A stretch of 64,000 bases of DNA from Artemisia argyi (GCA_030686995.1 CM060692.1:13125465-13189464); one strand, 5' to 3'; numbered from the stretch's first letter, positions 11,136-23,469 are shown. Translations and numbers: made by a program. The notes: generated by a model from the letters alone, not told the origin.

Positions 11136-12842
11136 ATGTCCTTCTTTGTCTAGTGGGTTTGGTCTTCACTACTGAAATTTGTGATCAATTTGTGATGTTC
11201 CTCCTAATTCCTTCATCACATATTCCAAATATTCTCTATTGTCCAGTCACAATTCCTAAATGCATAAGCGATGTTGTAGAGAAGTTGGTTCTGGATATTT
11301 GTCTCGCGATTGTGAGTTTTGGTTGAAATCTTTTTCTGAATAAACGAACTTAGAAAAATGGAGCAAATGATTTACTAAGTAATATTTTTTTTCCCTGAGG
11401 ATTCAAAATTTCAGTAGTTATGAAGTAGAAAAATGTTTTCAAACATGTTGTGATTAAGACTGCTTACCAAAGTTTGATGTTTATGTATATTTCTCATTGT
11501 ACCATAGTGTTGCTAAAGATTGACCAAAAAGGATCGTACTTGTTCAAAATAGGAATTTCAGAAATCATTTTTCCACAAGGTATGTGATTTATGTAAACGC
11601 ATCAACTTTATTTAAAAGTGAAAACACTGAAAAGGATAAAATGGTAGAATAGGAAATGTTCGATTAAATGCATAGATGTCTAACACTTAGTTCCTGAGGT
11701 TGGATAATGTCTATTGATGGTTATCTGGCATAACTACAAGCATAGGTATTTAGACTAACTTAAGTCCTGAAATAGTTTATCGTTGTAATTGGCAAGACGA
11801 AGGTATCACTTGATGTTGTGTCGATAAATGTCTATTCTGTTTTCCCATGTAGATGAGGAGATATGTTCTGGTTTGATCCCTTGCTTGGTATGAAGGTGAG
11901 GTTATCTGAAATTTCTAGACATAATGCCTTAGAGGAATCTACATCGATATTCTTGATTCAAACAATTGTCCTTTGTGAAAACTTACTGCAGGAAAGTTTA
12001 TGTATGGATGAGGCCATGTTTAAATGAAATGCCCTACAGTCTCAATTAGAACCTTGGTTTATTTCTATTGTGTTGTCCTGCGGACATCTATATTGAGTTC
12101 AATCCTGTAGCTCAGTCTAGCTAGTACCTTTAAATGATAGAATTTGACAACTAAGTCAGGGATGGTGATTCAGATGGTCTCGCAGTATCTTAGGATTGTT
12201 GTTGAGTTATGAATTCTCTCTCTATATACTTCTAGTCCTGGTTAGTAGTTCTGTAATCCTTTCGTTGCTTTTATTGTATAAAGGAATCCTGCATGTAATT
12301 GATATGGAAAGTCTCTTCTAGGGAAGTCAATGGGAAAATCCAACTTAATGTCTGAATGAGTGACTGGTGGGGTAAGTATCCAGAGATAGTTCGGCAAAAG
12401 GGATGTTTATGAAAGAGTTCCTTTGTTTACAAAGCTTTCGAATGAAGATTGTTATTAACAATCCTTTGAAAAGGTAATTATTTCCTTCATGGCATAATCC
12501 TTCCTGAATTTTACATAGGTGATCAGGCTATGTACAATTGAGGACTAATGATGCGATGTTGGATTTTGTCAAAATATCATAACTTTTCTCAAAAGTTTTA
12601 GATGATGTTCAACGCATTGTTATTAAAATGGTATCCTGATGTTTTCTTTCAAGTAACATGAAAATTGCTTCGCGTAACAATAGTAAATACCTGGTGTAAT
12701 GACAGAAAATCAATTTATAGGATGTTAATAAAATAGCTTACTTCAGAAATTTTTCTGTAAAGTCGTTTCCCCATATGATAGTAAAATAGCTTGAATGGTG
12801 TATTGGATACGTGGGTGAATCTTGTCGAATGGTAATAGTCAA

Positions 12843-13441
12843 CTAATTCGTCAAAAACGAAATCAACCTAATTCCTGATGAGACAATGCTAAAATGTTGC
12901 GAAACGATTGAAGTCTGAGCAAATGGGAATGGAAAAGGAAATGACAATGATGGTACTAGTGAATGGAATACTACCCTCTTTCGCGCTACCTCGCGACATC
13001 CAAAAGGTAAAACTAAAGTACACACTGTGGGAAGGCCAATAGTGTAATAAGTAACTGATGGTGGTGATAGTACCTGAGTAGTAAGTGCCCTACTAGTGAT
13101 GGAAAGAAAACACACTATCTTCCTTGCAATAAGCATCCTAATAAGTCCATTAAGATTAATTCTGAACACACTACCAAAAGGCATTCTATGTACGGGCTGA
13201 ATGATAGGAAAACCCTGTTCCTATGGCAAATCAATAGTACTAATGGTGGTGTAAATGCAACTGGTGGTATAATGGTAGTGGAAGATGACAAGGCATCTTC
13301 AATGTCGGAATCCGATAAAAGGATGTCAGGGTGAGTATCTGAAGACATGTCACTTGTGAACCAGGTCAATAAAATGATATACATATACGGATATGAGTAT
13401 AAATAACTCGCACAGGGTATGTATGAAACAACATGTATCAT
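12843..13441 (-). pseudogene. gag N-terminal remnant of family Z, unit B
   Basis: Exact counterpart of 6133-6731, with the same frameshift between the MSSDTHPD-containing and the PFGSVFR-containing frames. Sharing the lesion means it predates the duplication. Confidence 0.65.
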
Positions 13442-13546
13442 GATTATGCACTTATGATGAAATGATGAGATGCTATGCTGATGTGGTTATAGTCTAGGGT
13501 CCAAGATACATCCTAGTTCGCTATAACCTTAGCTCTGATGCCAATC

Positions 13547-16500
13547 TGTCACACCCCCAATTTACCTGACTTGCAGCGGAATGGAATACCTGGGGGTGTC
13601 TGTCATAGCACCACAGTTACAGTTACATTGAACGACCTAAAGTGTCGTTTGGAAAATACTGCATTTGATCATTGAAATAATTCAGAGTTTACAAAATGAG
13701 GTCCCCAAAATGTGTTGCATGTTTATGAAAAACAAGCCATACTAGATCAAATGTTTACATAAGTGCATGAAATAATGATGAGACGCGTCGACTCCGCGAC
13801 TCCATGAAGGTCCAAATGCATGTCACATGAGCTACCTTAATAACCTGAAATACATTGCTAAAACGTCAACACGAATGTTGGTGAATTCCATAGGTTTGTA
13901 AAATGTAATGATGTACGGCCACCACAAGTAAAAGTGCAAGATAAAAATCTCATGAAAATTGTACAATTGACCTTAAGCTCATGACACCGAAGCTATGACT
14001 GATGAAACTATGCCCCTCCTGAATGTTCTGCTGAAACACTCAAATGTAAAAGACATGAAATGCATCCGCTTACTGTTGGTAATCACTACCACGGATGGAG
14101 GCGTCACCCTCGATAGATCTATCCACTCACTCTCGCTTACCGGTAAATTAACGGTTCATGATGTTACAGGGGACTTATCACATGGCAAGGTAACTTAAGC
14201 AATGTACATGTTTGAATACTTGGGCTCGTACTAAAATGATTGATGCAATGTATTCCCCCCGTGGGATTTGAAAACAATCAAAAATGTTGAATTGAAAACG
14301 GGGCTATGAAAACTCACCTTAACTGATGAAACCGTGATGAAATGAAATGAACACCAATGAACAATTAGCTGTCGCAACCCAATATGATGGTACCATGAAC
14401 ATGTAATGAGCTGAAAAACAAGGCGCGCACACTAGCCGCAACCTAATATGAATGATGAACGATCTACTTTAGATCATGAAATGATGTTATGAATGTCCAT
14501 GCACATGTTTCCTATACCACTCTACTCTTTGAAAAACACTTGTGTTATCAAAATATATAATCCAAGAATTTGGAAAAATATTGCTATTAGGAAATATAAT
14601 AAGCTAGTTGCAATATATATATACTTATATATATCGTATGTTTCCATGTTAGTGTTGAAATACTCGGGTTGTAATCCTTGAAATATCGCCTTGAAATGAT
14701 GAAAATATACTTGTAATAACTAATACTACATTAGTTATATAGCTTGGTACATAATATTATTTCTAGCTTATAAAAGTACTTCGTAGTTTTTGTGCCACTT
14801 TTATTAAAAGCTGTCAAATAAAAATGGGTTTTAGCCGATATTCAAACGTGAATATCTTTGTCGTTACTTGTCCGTTTTACTTGTTCTTTATATCCACGGT
14901 TACGTCTTAACATGTAGTAATATATTTTGGAAAGCTTGGCTCCTCCGGGTTACGTCTAAAGTCTCTTTTTGTCCAATGAAAAACGTCCAACAGCAAACAT
15001 TTTCAGAAAAATACTTTTCGTCAACAATCTTGCAAAAATCATAACTTCTTCGTTATAAACTCTTTTTAATCCGTTCTTTCGCCTACGGATTCGTTTTTGA
15101 AAGTATTTTCTAAAAATTTTGCCAAAGTTCCCTTGGTGTTTACTGATTTTCCAGATTTTTACAAAACGGGACAGCATGTCTAAAATAGGTTCCAAATCAA
15201 GTTTTCAAGGTTTATAACTAATTTCTACCATCACCAAACCTCTTGTAATCACCACATAGCTAATCTAATCCTACCATACACCTTCTTAGGGTGCCATGGG
15301 ATCCTAACCAAGTTATTATAGCAAGGGGATTCATAAATAAAAAGTTAGGGTTTGTATGTTCTATTTTTGACAAAATAAATGGTGGTATAGCTAGTTGTAC
15401 ATGGTTTTTAGCATGGAACTCATGCAATACAAGTAAATATAAGATGATTCATGTAAAAATAAAGTTGATAACTTACTTGATAAAATGAGATGATTAGATG
15501 ATGATTATGCTTGGATTACTTGTGTTTTTCTTGATTGATTCTTGATTAGGCAAGTAAAAGGAACAACTTTGGTGCTTTAGCTTTTGAAAAACCATGGATG
15601 GATCATGTGGTTTGGTTTTGGTCGTGGGTTTTGCAAGAGATGGGGAAGAGATGAGATGAAAATTGTTCTTAGCTAAAAAAGTGAATTATGATTTAGGAAA
15701 TTTGGTAAAGTTAGGTTTTAATAGGTTTATTAGTATAAAACTAATGAATTAATGCCCAAGGTTAAAAGGGGTGGCTCATGGCCGGTTTTTCAAGGGTAGA
15801 AGGGGGGGGGGGGGGGTAGGGTACTTGTGATTTAATTAGAAAACCTTGTATGAATTTGTGCTAGTTTGTGTTTTTAGTTACAATCGGGTACCAGTTTTAT
15901 TAGAAATAAATGTTCACGAAGTTTACCGGGATGAAATAAAGTCATAATAATGTTAAAAACATATTAATAATATGTTGGGTACATTTACTGAGTGATCGGG
16001 TGATTATTGTTTAGTTTTCACGAAAACCGTCGTTATATTCATACGCGTACGTTATAAATAAAAATAAATTTCCAAAATACTGGGTAACTGAATGTTATAA
16101 CTTTTATGATGTTAAAATGGATATAAAAATATGTCGGGACCATTGTGGGAATATTTAGATATATTCGTCGTGTATAAACCGGGTGTTAACGTTTTACTAT
16201 AAATACTTATACGTAAAAACGTTAAATGTACTGAATATAGTAATTTGAAAATCCTGAGAGTGGTATAACATGAAAATGCTGTTATGATGATATGCAGACT
16301 ATCTCCAGTCCGTATGCAGTGTCAAGGACACTTATGAAATGAATTCGCACCTAAACCAATCCGGTTACGCGAATTTGAATACTCGTAAACTAAATTTATG
16401 ATGAAATGTGTAATGCACGTGAATGATGAAATCTTTTCCCGCAATGAATAGTGTTCCATGAATAGTAAAATTTCTGAATGCTTCTCGGAATGTCGAACTG

Positions 16501-16606
16501 ACACCAAAAATGATGAATAGTAAACTGATGAATAGTGTTTGATGAATAGTGTTTTTCCAAAGTTCGGGAAATGACCTGAAATGACCTGAAATGGTGAGTT
16601 GTGACA
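13547..16606 (-). repeat. Family Z LTR3 (upstream LTR in element sense)
   Basis: 3060 bp. It differs from LTR2 at a handful of sites seen by eye: 14032 T for C, 14540 T for C, an A in place of G near 15889, T for C near 16399, G for C near 16409, one missing copy of the ~15-bp GATGAATAGTGTTTT unit, and 15 G in the G-run. It ends TTGTGACA at 16606, after which G2 internal sequence starts. Confidence 0.85.
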
Positions 16607-17339
16607 CCATCGTTATACCTATGCACATAATAAATATTATCACTTGCACTTGTAATATTTCTCGACTATCTTGCTTTTCTTGAAACATCAATATATTTCT
16701 ATAAAAGGTTTCTCCAAATGAATACTAAAATCTTCTAGATATTGTATGCGATTACAATGGTCTCTCTTATTTATCAAACATTGTATGTGATTACAATTGT
16801 CTCTAAACTCTTTCATCATTGTATGCTATATCATTTCATATGATATCGAAACTTGTTACAATTTATCAATCTATTGGTTGTCTTACTCCCTGTGCACTTA
16901 TATTTTCTAAGTATTTCAGTTTATCTTCTGAAGCATCGCTATTGATACTATTTATCTAAAGACTATTTATATATACCCGATTTTCTCTCGACTACTTATA
17001 TCTATTTACCATAGCACTATTTCTTATTTGTATAAAGGTTACTTTTCTAAATGCTTTACCAACTCTTACCCCCTTTATATTCAACCTACAAAACATCATG
17101 TCAAACTTTATTTCTCTCAATTATGTATCTTTTTCACCAAGATTACTAAACTATTAAATACATGTTTATTCATTTTGATGATCCTCTAAAAACTTTCTCA
17201 TACGTTGTGGGTGACATAGTGGTCTCATTTATTTTCCAAAAAAAAAATTAAATAAAAATCGTGAGTAATGCTATGATCTTTAAAATCTTTTCATGACCTT
17301 ACACAACGGTATTTTATCTGAAACCCGTCACATTCTATT

Positions 17340-17870
17340 TACTTACCTTGGAAATTTCACTACCATGTTATAAACAACTCATTTATTGTCATATAAACTA
17401 TCTTTCATTATATTACAAATGGATTTACTATTCCCCAAAGAATTATCCCATTATTACCTTATAAACTAATAACCTTATTCACTACTATTTTATAAACTGC
17501 TCTAACTAGTTCAAAATTAACTTTTTGTCACCTCTTTACAAATCATTTGGTCAATTACCTTGTAAAACTATTTTACTACTATCTTCTAAACCATTTTCAC
17601 TACAATATTAATACACTCCTTGCCACTCTCTTACAAACTACTTCACCACCATCTTATAAACTAAATCACTAATTTATTACCGTTACATAAACTGTTTTGA
17701 CTAGTTCCGAATAACTATTTGTTATCATCTTACAAATCGCTCTGTCATTTACCTTATACCAAAATTTTCACCACCCTATAAATCATTTAGACATCTTCTT
17801 GCAAATCATAACTATTTTGTTATTATGTTATCGTTCGTCATTCTTCTATAATTCTTATAAACGGATTCAT
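17340..17870. repeat. Degenerate minisatellite, core like CTTATAAACTA...ACTACTAT
   Basis: Phrases such as CTTATAAACTA, CTTACAAACTA, TTCACTAC, CACCATCTTATAAAC and ACTAGTTC recur roughly every 30-40 bases, with much variation. The pattern suggests an old tandem array that has drifted. The period was judged by eye only. Confidence 0.45.
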
Positions 17871-18131
17871 CATACAAAAGCTGAAGTTTAGTAACTTTCT
17901 CTACATTCATCAAGTTCTCTTTTGAATCCTTCATTGTTAAAGGTCCGTGATTCTAGCCCGGTGTGAGCTGTTTTTGAACTGCTTAAAACTTCTTTTTCTG
18001 CGCATATTTGCCTTATTCGCTCATGTTATACACTCATACTACTTACTTATGATTGATTCTTTCGTATGTACAAACTTATATCACTCTTTCTATATAAGAT
18101 ATTTATGAAAACTCCAAGCTTGTCCAACAAT

Positions 18132-18300
18132 GGACATATCATGAGTATAACTAAGTTAAGTATTTGAAAATTTTATCAAACCTCGATTAAATATAGTCTA
18201 ATCACCTATATTTTACCTTGGGACAGTGGAACATAGTCTGACTACCTATGTTCGACTTAGATTTTTCAAATACTGAGAATAGTTATACATGGGTTATGTC
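18132..18300. other. Large imperfect inverted repeat enclosing two similar hairpins
   Basis: Outer arms 18132-18170 and 18262-18300 pair over about 30 bases in four blocks (GACATA, CATG, TATAACTA, AGTATTTGAAAA). Inside are two perfect 8-bp hairpins with 9-nt loops. One is AAATATAG / CTATATTT (18189-18213, loop TCTAATCAC); the other is GAACATAG / CTATGTTC (18229-18253, loop TCTGACTAC). The two differ by paired changes in the stems. It could fold in RNA or as a cruciform, or be a small foldback insertion. Function unknown. Confidence 0.6.
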
Positions 18301-18547
18301 TAAATGATTTTCTACTTGATTTCCAAGAATCACAAAATTTTTATGTGAGTATAACAATTCAGCGGTATTTATACGATCGAGCAAAACAACTCAACAAATC
18401 CTCACTCTATCTTTGTCGCGTATAGTCAACCTTACTCTTCACCATATTTCTAGAAGACGAGAACCGCGTCGTTAGTTATCCTATACTTTATTCCTTACGA
18501 GTATCATCATCTTTTCACAAGTGAACCGTCTAGAGATAAAGCGAGTT

Positions 18548-18583
18548 GAGCACCGGGACGGCGCTCTCTTAAGGGGTACGTGC
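18548..18583 (+). other. PPT and adjacent hairpin of G2
   Basis: GAGCACC (18548-18554), loop GGGAC, GGCGCTC (18560-18566): 6 of 7 base pairs. Then 17 nt including TTAAGGGG, then the LTR start TGTGACA at 18584. Geometry and loop match the family Z block although the stem sequence differs. Confidence 0.7.
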
Positions 18584-21500
18584 TGTGACATTTCTAAAAT
18601 TTCATGTCATTTGTTTTAATAGTTTATTATTCAACTATTCTATTTTTAACTAATTAACTCCGTCGGAAGTTATCCGCGTACGTCATAACGCGTTCAACTT
18701 ATTCAACCACTACTATACTATGTCTACTCTACACTTTTTATGCATTTTTGGTTCCTTACAATTCTATTTTAAAAGTCATAACTTACTTTTTCCAATTTTA
18801 CGAAAACCTTGCACCTTTTACGTTTTACGCAATTTAAATTTATGTTTTATGGGTTTAACAACATGAACCAACCTTAGACTATGATAATTTTACATATGCT
18901 ATGCATTTTAACCTCTTTTCATGTTTACAAGTGAGTTTTATACTTGTCATTTCATTTTTATAGTTTACGTAACATTTATCAAAAACCGGTGTCACCAAAC
19001 GCCTTTTCAACTAACGGTTTCAGTTTTAACGATGTTTAAACCCTTCGATAAACTCACCACTCATCTAAATTACTCAAATAAGTTATGATAATAAGTTTTA
19101 ACATTTTTATACGTTTTACATTTTATACACTACCCAGTTTTACATTACGCGTCTTAAAAACTTTACGTTTGCAATTACCGAGATCAAACTACACTCCGTA
19201 GCTCAAAGTTTTATACAAAACTACACCATATACCCAAATTATCAATAATATCTTCAGGATTTACCACCCATGAGACACTTGTCTCATGGATGACAAACTA
19301 ACACAAGCTTATAACACATGTATTCCACTATGATGCATGTTACCACTAGCTAAAACACTTCACATAGTTTGTATCACCAAAGGTTGCCACTTTTTTTGCT
19401 CTCCCTTCATACTCAACGAAATAAGACAGCTCCAAACACCATTCTATTTCAATTTTTATCAAATACATTGATCTTATATTGAAGGGGTTGTAATTCCTAG
19501 CTAGTTATTAGGTTTGTTTCTTCATAAACACCATCAAACATCATCATCATCAACATCAATTTTTCATGGGTTCAAGGGCTGAGTTCTTTAAAGATTTCAA
19601 GAATTTAAGAAGTGTTCTTGCAAGGTTATTAAGAGTATAAAGTGTTGGATAAAAGATTGGTAGAAAATGGTGCAAGGGTTATTGGTAAAATCATAGGTTT
19701 TGTGGTCCATTGTTCTTGATTTTCTTGTTCATCACTTTTGTAAGGAAACTCTCCACTAACTTTTCATTTTATTTTTATTTTCACTTCTGTAAATTTATAT
19801 ATCTTTGATGTATTTGAACGTTATATAAATTATAATGCTTGGTTAGGCTTGGTACATAAGTTTAATCACTAGAAAACCCTAAAGGACTAAACATGCAAAC
19901 TGTGAATCTGATTCAGGGGTAAAAACAGAGTAAACAGATTTAATCAGTAAACATTGGACCTAAACTAAAAATATGTAGTTGTAGCCCTATGTCTTGTGGT
20001 CATTTTGACAGGTATTTCATCGAATAACTCATTACGATGATTAAACTAGAAATATTTTCGTGAAACATGCCAGATTCTGAGTTATAGATTTAAATGGTAA
20101 AAATCTCAGTGATATATTCATTTTCACTACTTGGACCAGTTTTATGAAATGTAGGTAACATCTTAACTTAAACATGGCCGCAAACGGGGAATTAATTGGA
20201 CTTGTAGAACTTTAGATATCGCATTTTTCGTGGGACTGTTGTGATATTGAAAACTGTTGGGCTGAATACTATCGGTAAATGGATTATTTTTCTACTGTTA
20301 AGTAATTTTTGGTCTAGTGGGACCTAAAAAAATTGTTAGTACAGACAAATACCTTTCCGGGGATATAAGAAACTTAATTTTTCGACATATGGTTTAATAG
20401 TAACGGATTTTCTAAGATGTACAAGTTATAAAATTTTTGACAGCCTTGACCTTAAAAGTATAAAAAAAAAGGATTTACAAACTCATGTACTTATATCCTT
20501 CAAACTTTATTATCAAACACTTGATATATTTAAAATCTTTATATATCTAGTGGGATTTAGAGACAAACATAAGAAAAATTTCTTTAAAACTTCATAAGAT
20601 ATAAAGTTCATACATATAAATAACTTTTAAAATACCGAACTAAATCTTGTGATATACTAGGGAATTTATGTACCAAGCGTAGATAAGATAATAATTTATA
20701 TATAGCAAAGTTGCATCAATGTTTATTTTCAATAACCTAAGACTAGCCTATATATGTTTAGGTTCTTCGTAGAGCTTCGCGGCTATCTTTCTTTGCTTGC
20801 TTGATTGTGATTATTCCTCTTTGTTCATGGTGAGTTCATAGCCTCGCCTTTACTTATTTAAATGTTTTAAAAACCTCGCGAGGGGGATACATGCTAGTTT
20901 TTGCAAATTGAATACAAGTAGCTTTTGGTATGCGAAACCCGATTGTATGATTTATGGACATCTGACATTGAGTATTCTTGCTTAAGTCCCCATCATGAAC
21001 CGTTAATTTTGTGTGAACGCTAGTATTATAAATATGCATATTTGGCTTGACAAGCCTGTCCGGGTGAGTAGCGCTCATTTGACATCTGTGGGTCCAACGG
21101 ACATATAATATTGAGAATTTAGGGTAATTGGCAAGATTACCCTTGTGCGGGGCATCATTTAGACATAGTCAAGGTTCGGTTTCGTGAGCTCAATGCTGTA
21201 AATCGTTTTTTTTTTCCCGACATGTATTTGTTACATGTCAACTTAATTATGGGCGTAAAACAACGTAGCCCATCTTATTTTAAACTGAATTATCTTGTAT
21301 TTAACTGATTACTTATTAAACTCTATGAATTCACTCAACGTTTGTGTTGACTTTTAGCATGTTTTATCTCAGGTCCGTAAGTGACTTTCGGCTTGGATGG
21401 GCGGCGCAAGAAATGGATATCTACATGATGGCTTATGTTTAAATAAAAATTTTCATTCGATAATGTTCTAAACTTTCAAAACTTATGTATCTTTTATCTA

Positions 21501-21657
21501 TGTTAAAAACTTTTGGGACCTTGTTAACTCTGATAAATTATCGAATGTGAAGTTTTAAAAACAACTTTGTTTTAAAGTTGTTTACTATATATGTACAATG
21601 TGACCAAATAGCACCCCATGTTGTTTTCCGCTGCGTTCCAGAAATGGGGGTGTTAAA
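18584..21657 (+). repeat. 3' LTR of G2
   Basis: 3074 bp, TGTGACATTTC to GGGGGTGTTAAA. The last bases are probably a mutated TGTTACA, since related LTRs here end so. The U5 signature TTCCGCTG is at 21626-21633, and the shared gypsy block (TTAGCATGTTTTATCTCAGGT) is near 21353-21374. TSD TAGTG follows at 21658. Small ORFs (such as 21078-20854 minus) are not convincing. Confidence 0.85.
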
Positions 21658-21662
21658 TAGTG

Positions 21663-22107
21663 GCACGGTAGTGGTCTGTCGGTAGAATATAGTAGGGGAT
21701 GGAATAGAAGACGGCGGTGCAGGTGATGTTGTCCTGGTGTGCTCAGGGGATGGGGGTTGTATAGCAGAGTCTACAGGTGCACATACCCTCTTTCGGGCAG
21801 TGATCTTACGGACAGGGCCTCCCTCGTGTCGGGGAAACAGACAGCCAAAGGGTTCGGGTTCATAGGGTTGAAGTCGTCGAACACGTCTTCGGCGGCGGAT
21901 CGGTCCAGTCGGAGAAGATTGTGAAGGGGAAGATGTGGGAGAAGGATTTTCTGAGTCGGATGCAGGTGACCACTATTGACGCTGCATGTGTCGATCAGTA
22001 GCAGGTGACATAGCCATCACTGCGAGAGCAAAGTCTGAAGTAGGAGACGCAGGGTCTTCACTTTCTGAATCAGACGATACTGCGATGGGGTGTGGAGCTG
22101 GAGACAT
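21663..22107 (-). pseudogene. gag N-terminus of gypsy element G1 (upstream part)
   Basis: ATG at 22107-22105 opens a frame starting MSPAPHPIAVSSDSESED. It then has one in-frame TAG at 21975-21973, an arginine-rich patch (RRRRRVRR), PFGCLFPR, ARKRVC and a P/S-rich tail. The same frame resumes at 467 after removal of G2, so the gag was a single ORF before that insertion. The start is supported by its position about 230 bases after the PBS. The early TAG and the G2 insertion both disable it. No zinc knuckle is reached in this window. Confidence 0.75.
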
Positions 22108-22339
22108 AGTACTATAACAATCCCGAATTGTAAATGTAAGTTAAAATTATAAACGTGTTAGCCTTGCTAAAACTCATATAATAGGCAACATTCTTAAATG
22201 TTAGGAGTACGTAGGCACGGAGGGCATGAGATATTTATTATTTTTGAAAATGGTCCATTTTGATAAAAAAAAAAAAAAAAAAAAAAAAAGTGTAGTTATA
22301 GTCCAGTGTTTAAAATACACCTGGTTCTCTATAACCATG
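22108..22339 (-). other. Leader of G1 between PBS and gag
   Basis: About 230 bp of untranslated leader. It holds an A-run on the plus strand (about 22265-22289), a likely slippage site. Nothing else recognisable. Confidence 0.5.
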
Positions 22340-22351
22340 GCTCTGATGCCA
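22340..22351 (-). other. PBS of G1 (initiator tRNA-Met type)
   Basis: Minus-strand TGGCATCAGAGC followed by CATGG, three bases (GAT) after the LTR end at 22355. It fixes the orientation of G1. Confidence 0.85.
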
Positions 22352-23468
22352 ATCTGTAACACCCCCTAAATTCGATTAATGACAGCGGAACACTTAACGG
22401 GGTATTATGTAGTGGATCTTTGTCACAATCATAGTAAACGTTTTGAAAACACATTTTATCATTCATTTAAAATATTTGAATCAGAAATAGTTTTAGAAAG
22501 ACTAGCCATATCTTCGCATATATGTTTTATTTAGTTGAATGATAAAGAAAACGTTTATTTTAGAAAACCCGTGCCCGGGTTGATACCCTTCTCCGTGCCT
22601 TGATCATCCATGCTTTAATTACCTGAGATAACATGCTAAAAGTCAACAAAAGTTGAGTGATGTCCATAAGTTTAAGTTTAAAGTTTGAACACAAGTAAGG
22701 GTGTTAATTGTATCGATAACCAATTAACAAGTTTAAAAATGAAGTTTGTTATTGCATTAAGCTCATGACACACAACGATTAGACAGACATCAATGTGTGA
22801 TGTAAACTAATATAAAAGGGGTGCCCTCAGGATAGGTCTTTGTCAGTAACCTATGAGTTGTTAAATATTGTGCGCCTAGTCGCTCATCCTAGCTAAACTA
22901 AACAGTGATTGTCAGTCCCAAATAGATCTATTCCTAAATATTCACGTTCACTCGCAAGTGATTAAGGTTCATGATCGAGGGGCTTTTGGCAATAGCTACT
23001 TAAGTAATAAAAACGTCAGGCATAGCCTACTAAAAAGCTTGTGTTCGAGTTTGTAGCATGTATCTCCCCACAAAAGAGTTTAAAAGTTTAAAGAGTGGGC
23101 TATGAACACAAATCTGGATAGCTCGGTAGTACTAGTATCGTTGTTCAAACGATAGGTGGAAACGGCTTCAACACACAACCTAAGTTAAATATATGGCAAG
23201 TTTTCAAAGTTTGATAGTCTAGGTTCAGTTTATCGCGAAAACTGTTTATTATAGTGTATTGTTTTGTTAGCTGACTCGTAGCAATTTAAACGTGCGTGTT
23301 TAAATGCCTGAAGTTCAAGAACAAAAGTTATATTTCATAATATAACTCGTGAGCATATTCTTGTTGCGAAGTATAGAGATTTTACGAAAAAGATAGAGGT
23401 TGGTGGTTGGTAAAACGAAATTTGGGTTTAAGCTTTGGTTAATCGTTTTAATTATTTTCTTAGCATAG

Positions 23469-23469
<1 letters not shown>

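Larger units (their letters stand above)
9909..13546 (-). mobile_element. Family Z internal region, unit B
   Basis: 3638 bp, essentially identical to 3198-6836: same gag remnant (13441-12843), same integrase and chromodomain remnants (11135-9950) and same stops. The PPT with hairpin is at 9909-9944 and the PBS at 13532-13543. The near-identity to unit A, greater than that between the flanking LTRs, suggests a recent duplication of the whole unit rather than two separate insertions. Confidence 0.85.
2204..16606 (-). mobile_element. Tandem array of family Z (partial LTR - internal - LTR - internal - LTR)
   Basis: Two successive units of about 6711 bp are almost identical. Boundaries repeat at 3197/3198, 6836/6837, 9908/9909, 13546/13547 and 16606. 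The element is on the minus strand: read that way each LTR runs TGTCACAACTC...GGGGGTGTGACA, is followed by GAT and the PBS TGGCATCAGAGC, and is preceded by the purine tract AGAGGGGAAGAC. The first LTR lacks about 2.1 kb at its left side. The right flank after 16606 is G2 sequence. No TSD can be checked because the left end is deleted. Confidence 0.85.
16607..18583 (+). mobile_element. 3' internal remnant of G2
   Basis: About 2 kb of AT-rich sequence between the Z array and the G2 3' LTR. No credible coding sequence in any frame. It holds a degenerate C/A/T-rich minisatellite (about 17340-17870), a structured inverted repeat (18132-18300) and the PPT region (18548-18583). By position it is the 3' part of the G2 internal domain; I cannot tell whether it is untranslated region or unrecognisable pol. 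Confidence 0.6.
473..21657 (+). mobile_element. Gypsy-type LTR element G2, interrupted by a family Z array
   Basis: The outer limits are set by the TAGTG duplication and by matching LTR starts (TGTGACATTTC at 473 and 18584). Only the first 1.73 kb of the 5' LTR and the last ~2 kb of internal sequence remain; the middle is replaced by the Z array. Orientation is plus, because a purine tract (AAGGGG) sits just before the 18584 LTR. No gag or pol could be recognised. The two LTR copies show scattered substitutions and small indels (I estimate 1-3%), so G2 is older than the Z array inside it. It sits within the gag of minus-strand element G1. Confidence 0.8.

Noticed and set aside
2204..16606. 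Interpretation as a satellite DNA array
   Set aside because: Only two units, each with LTR, PBS and PPT boundaries in correct order; a tandem retroelement explains it better.
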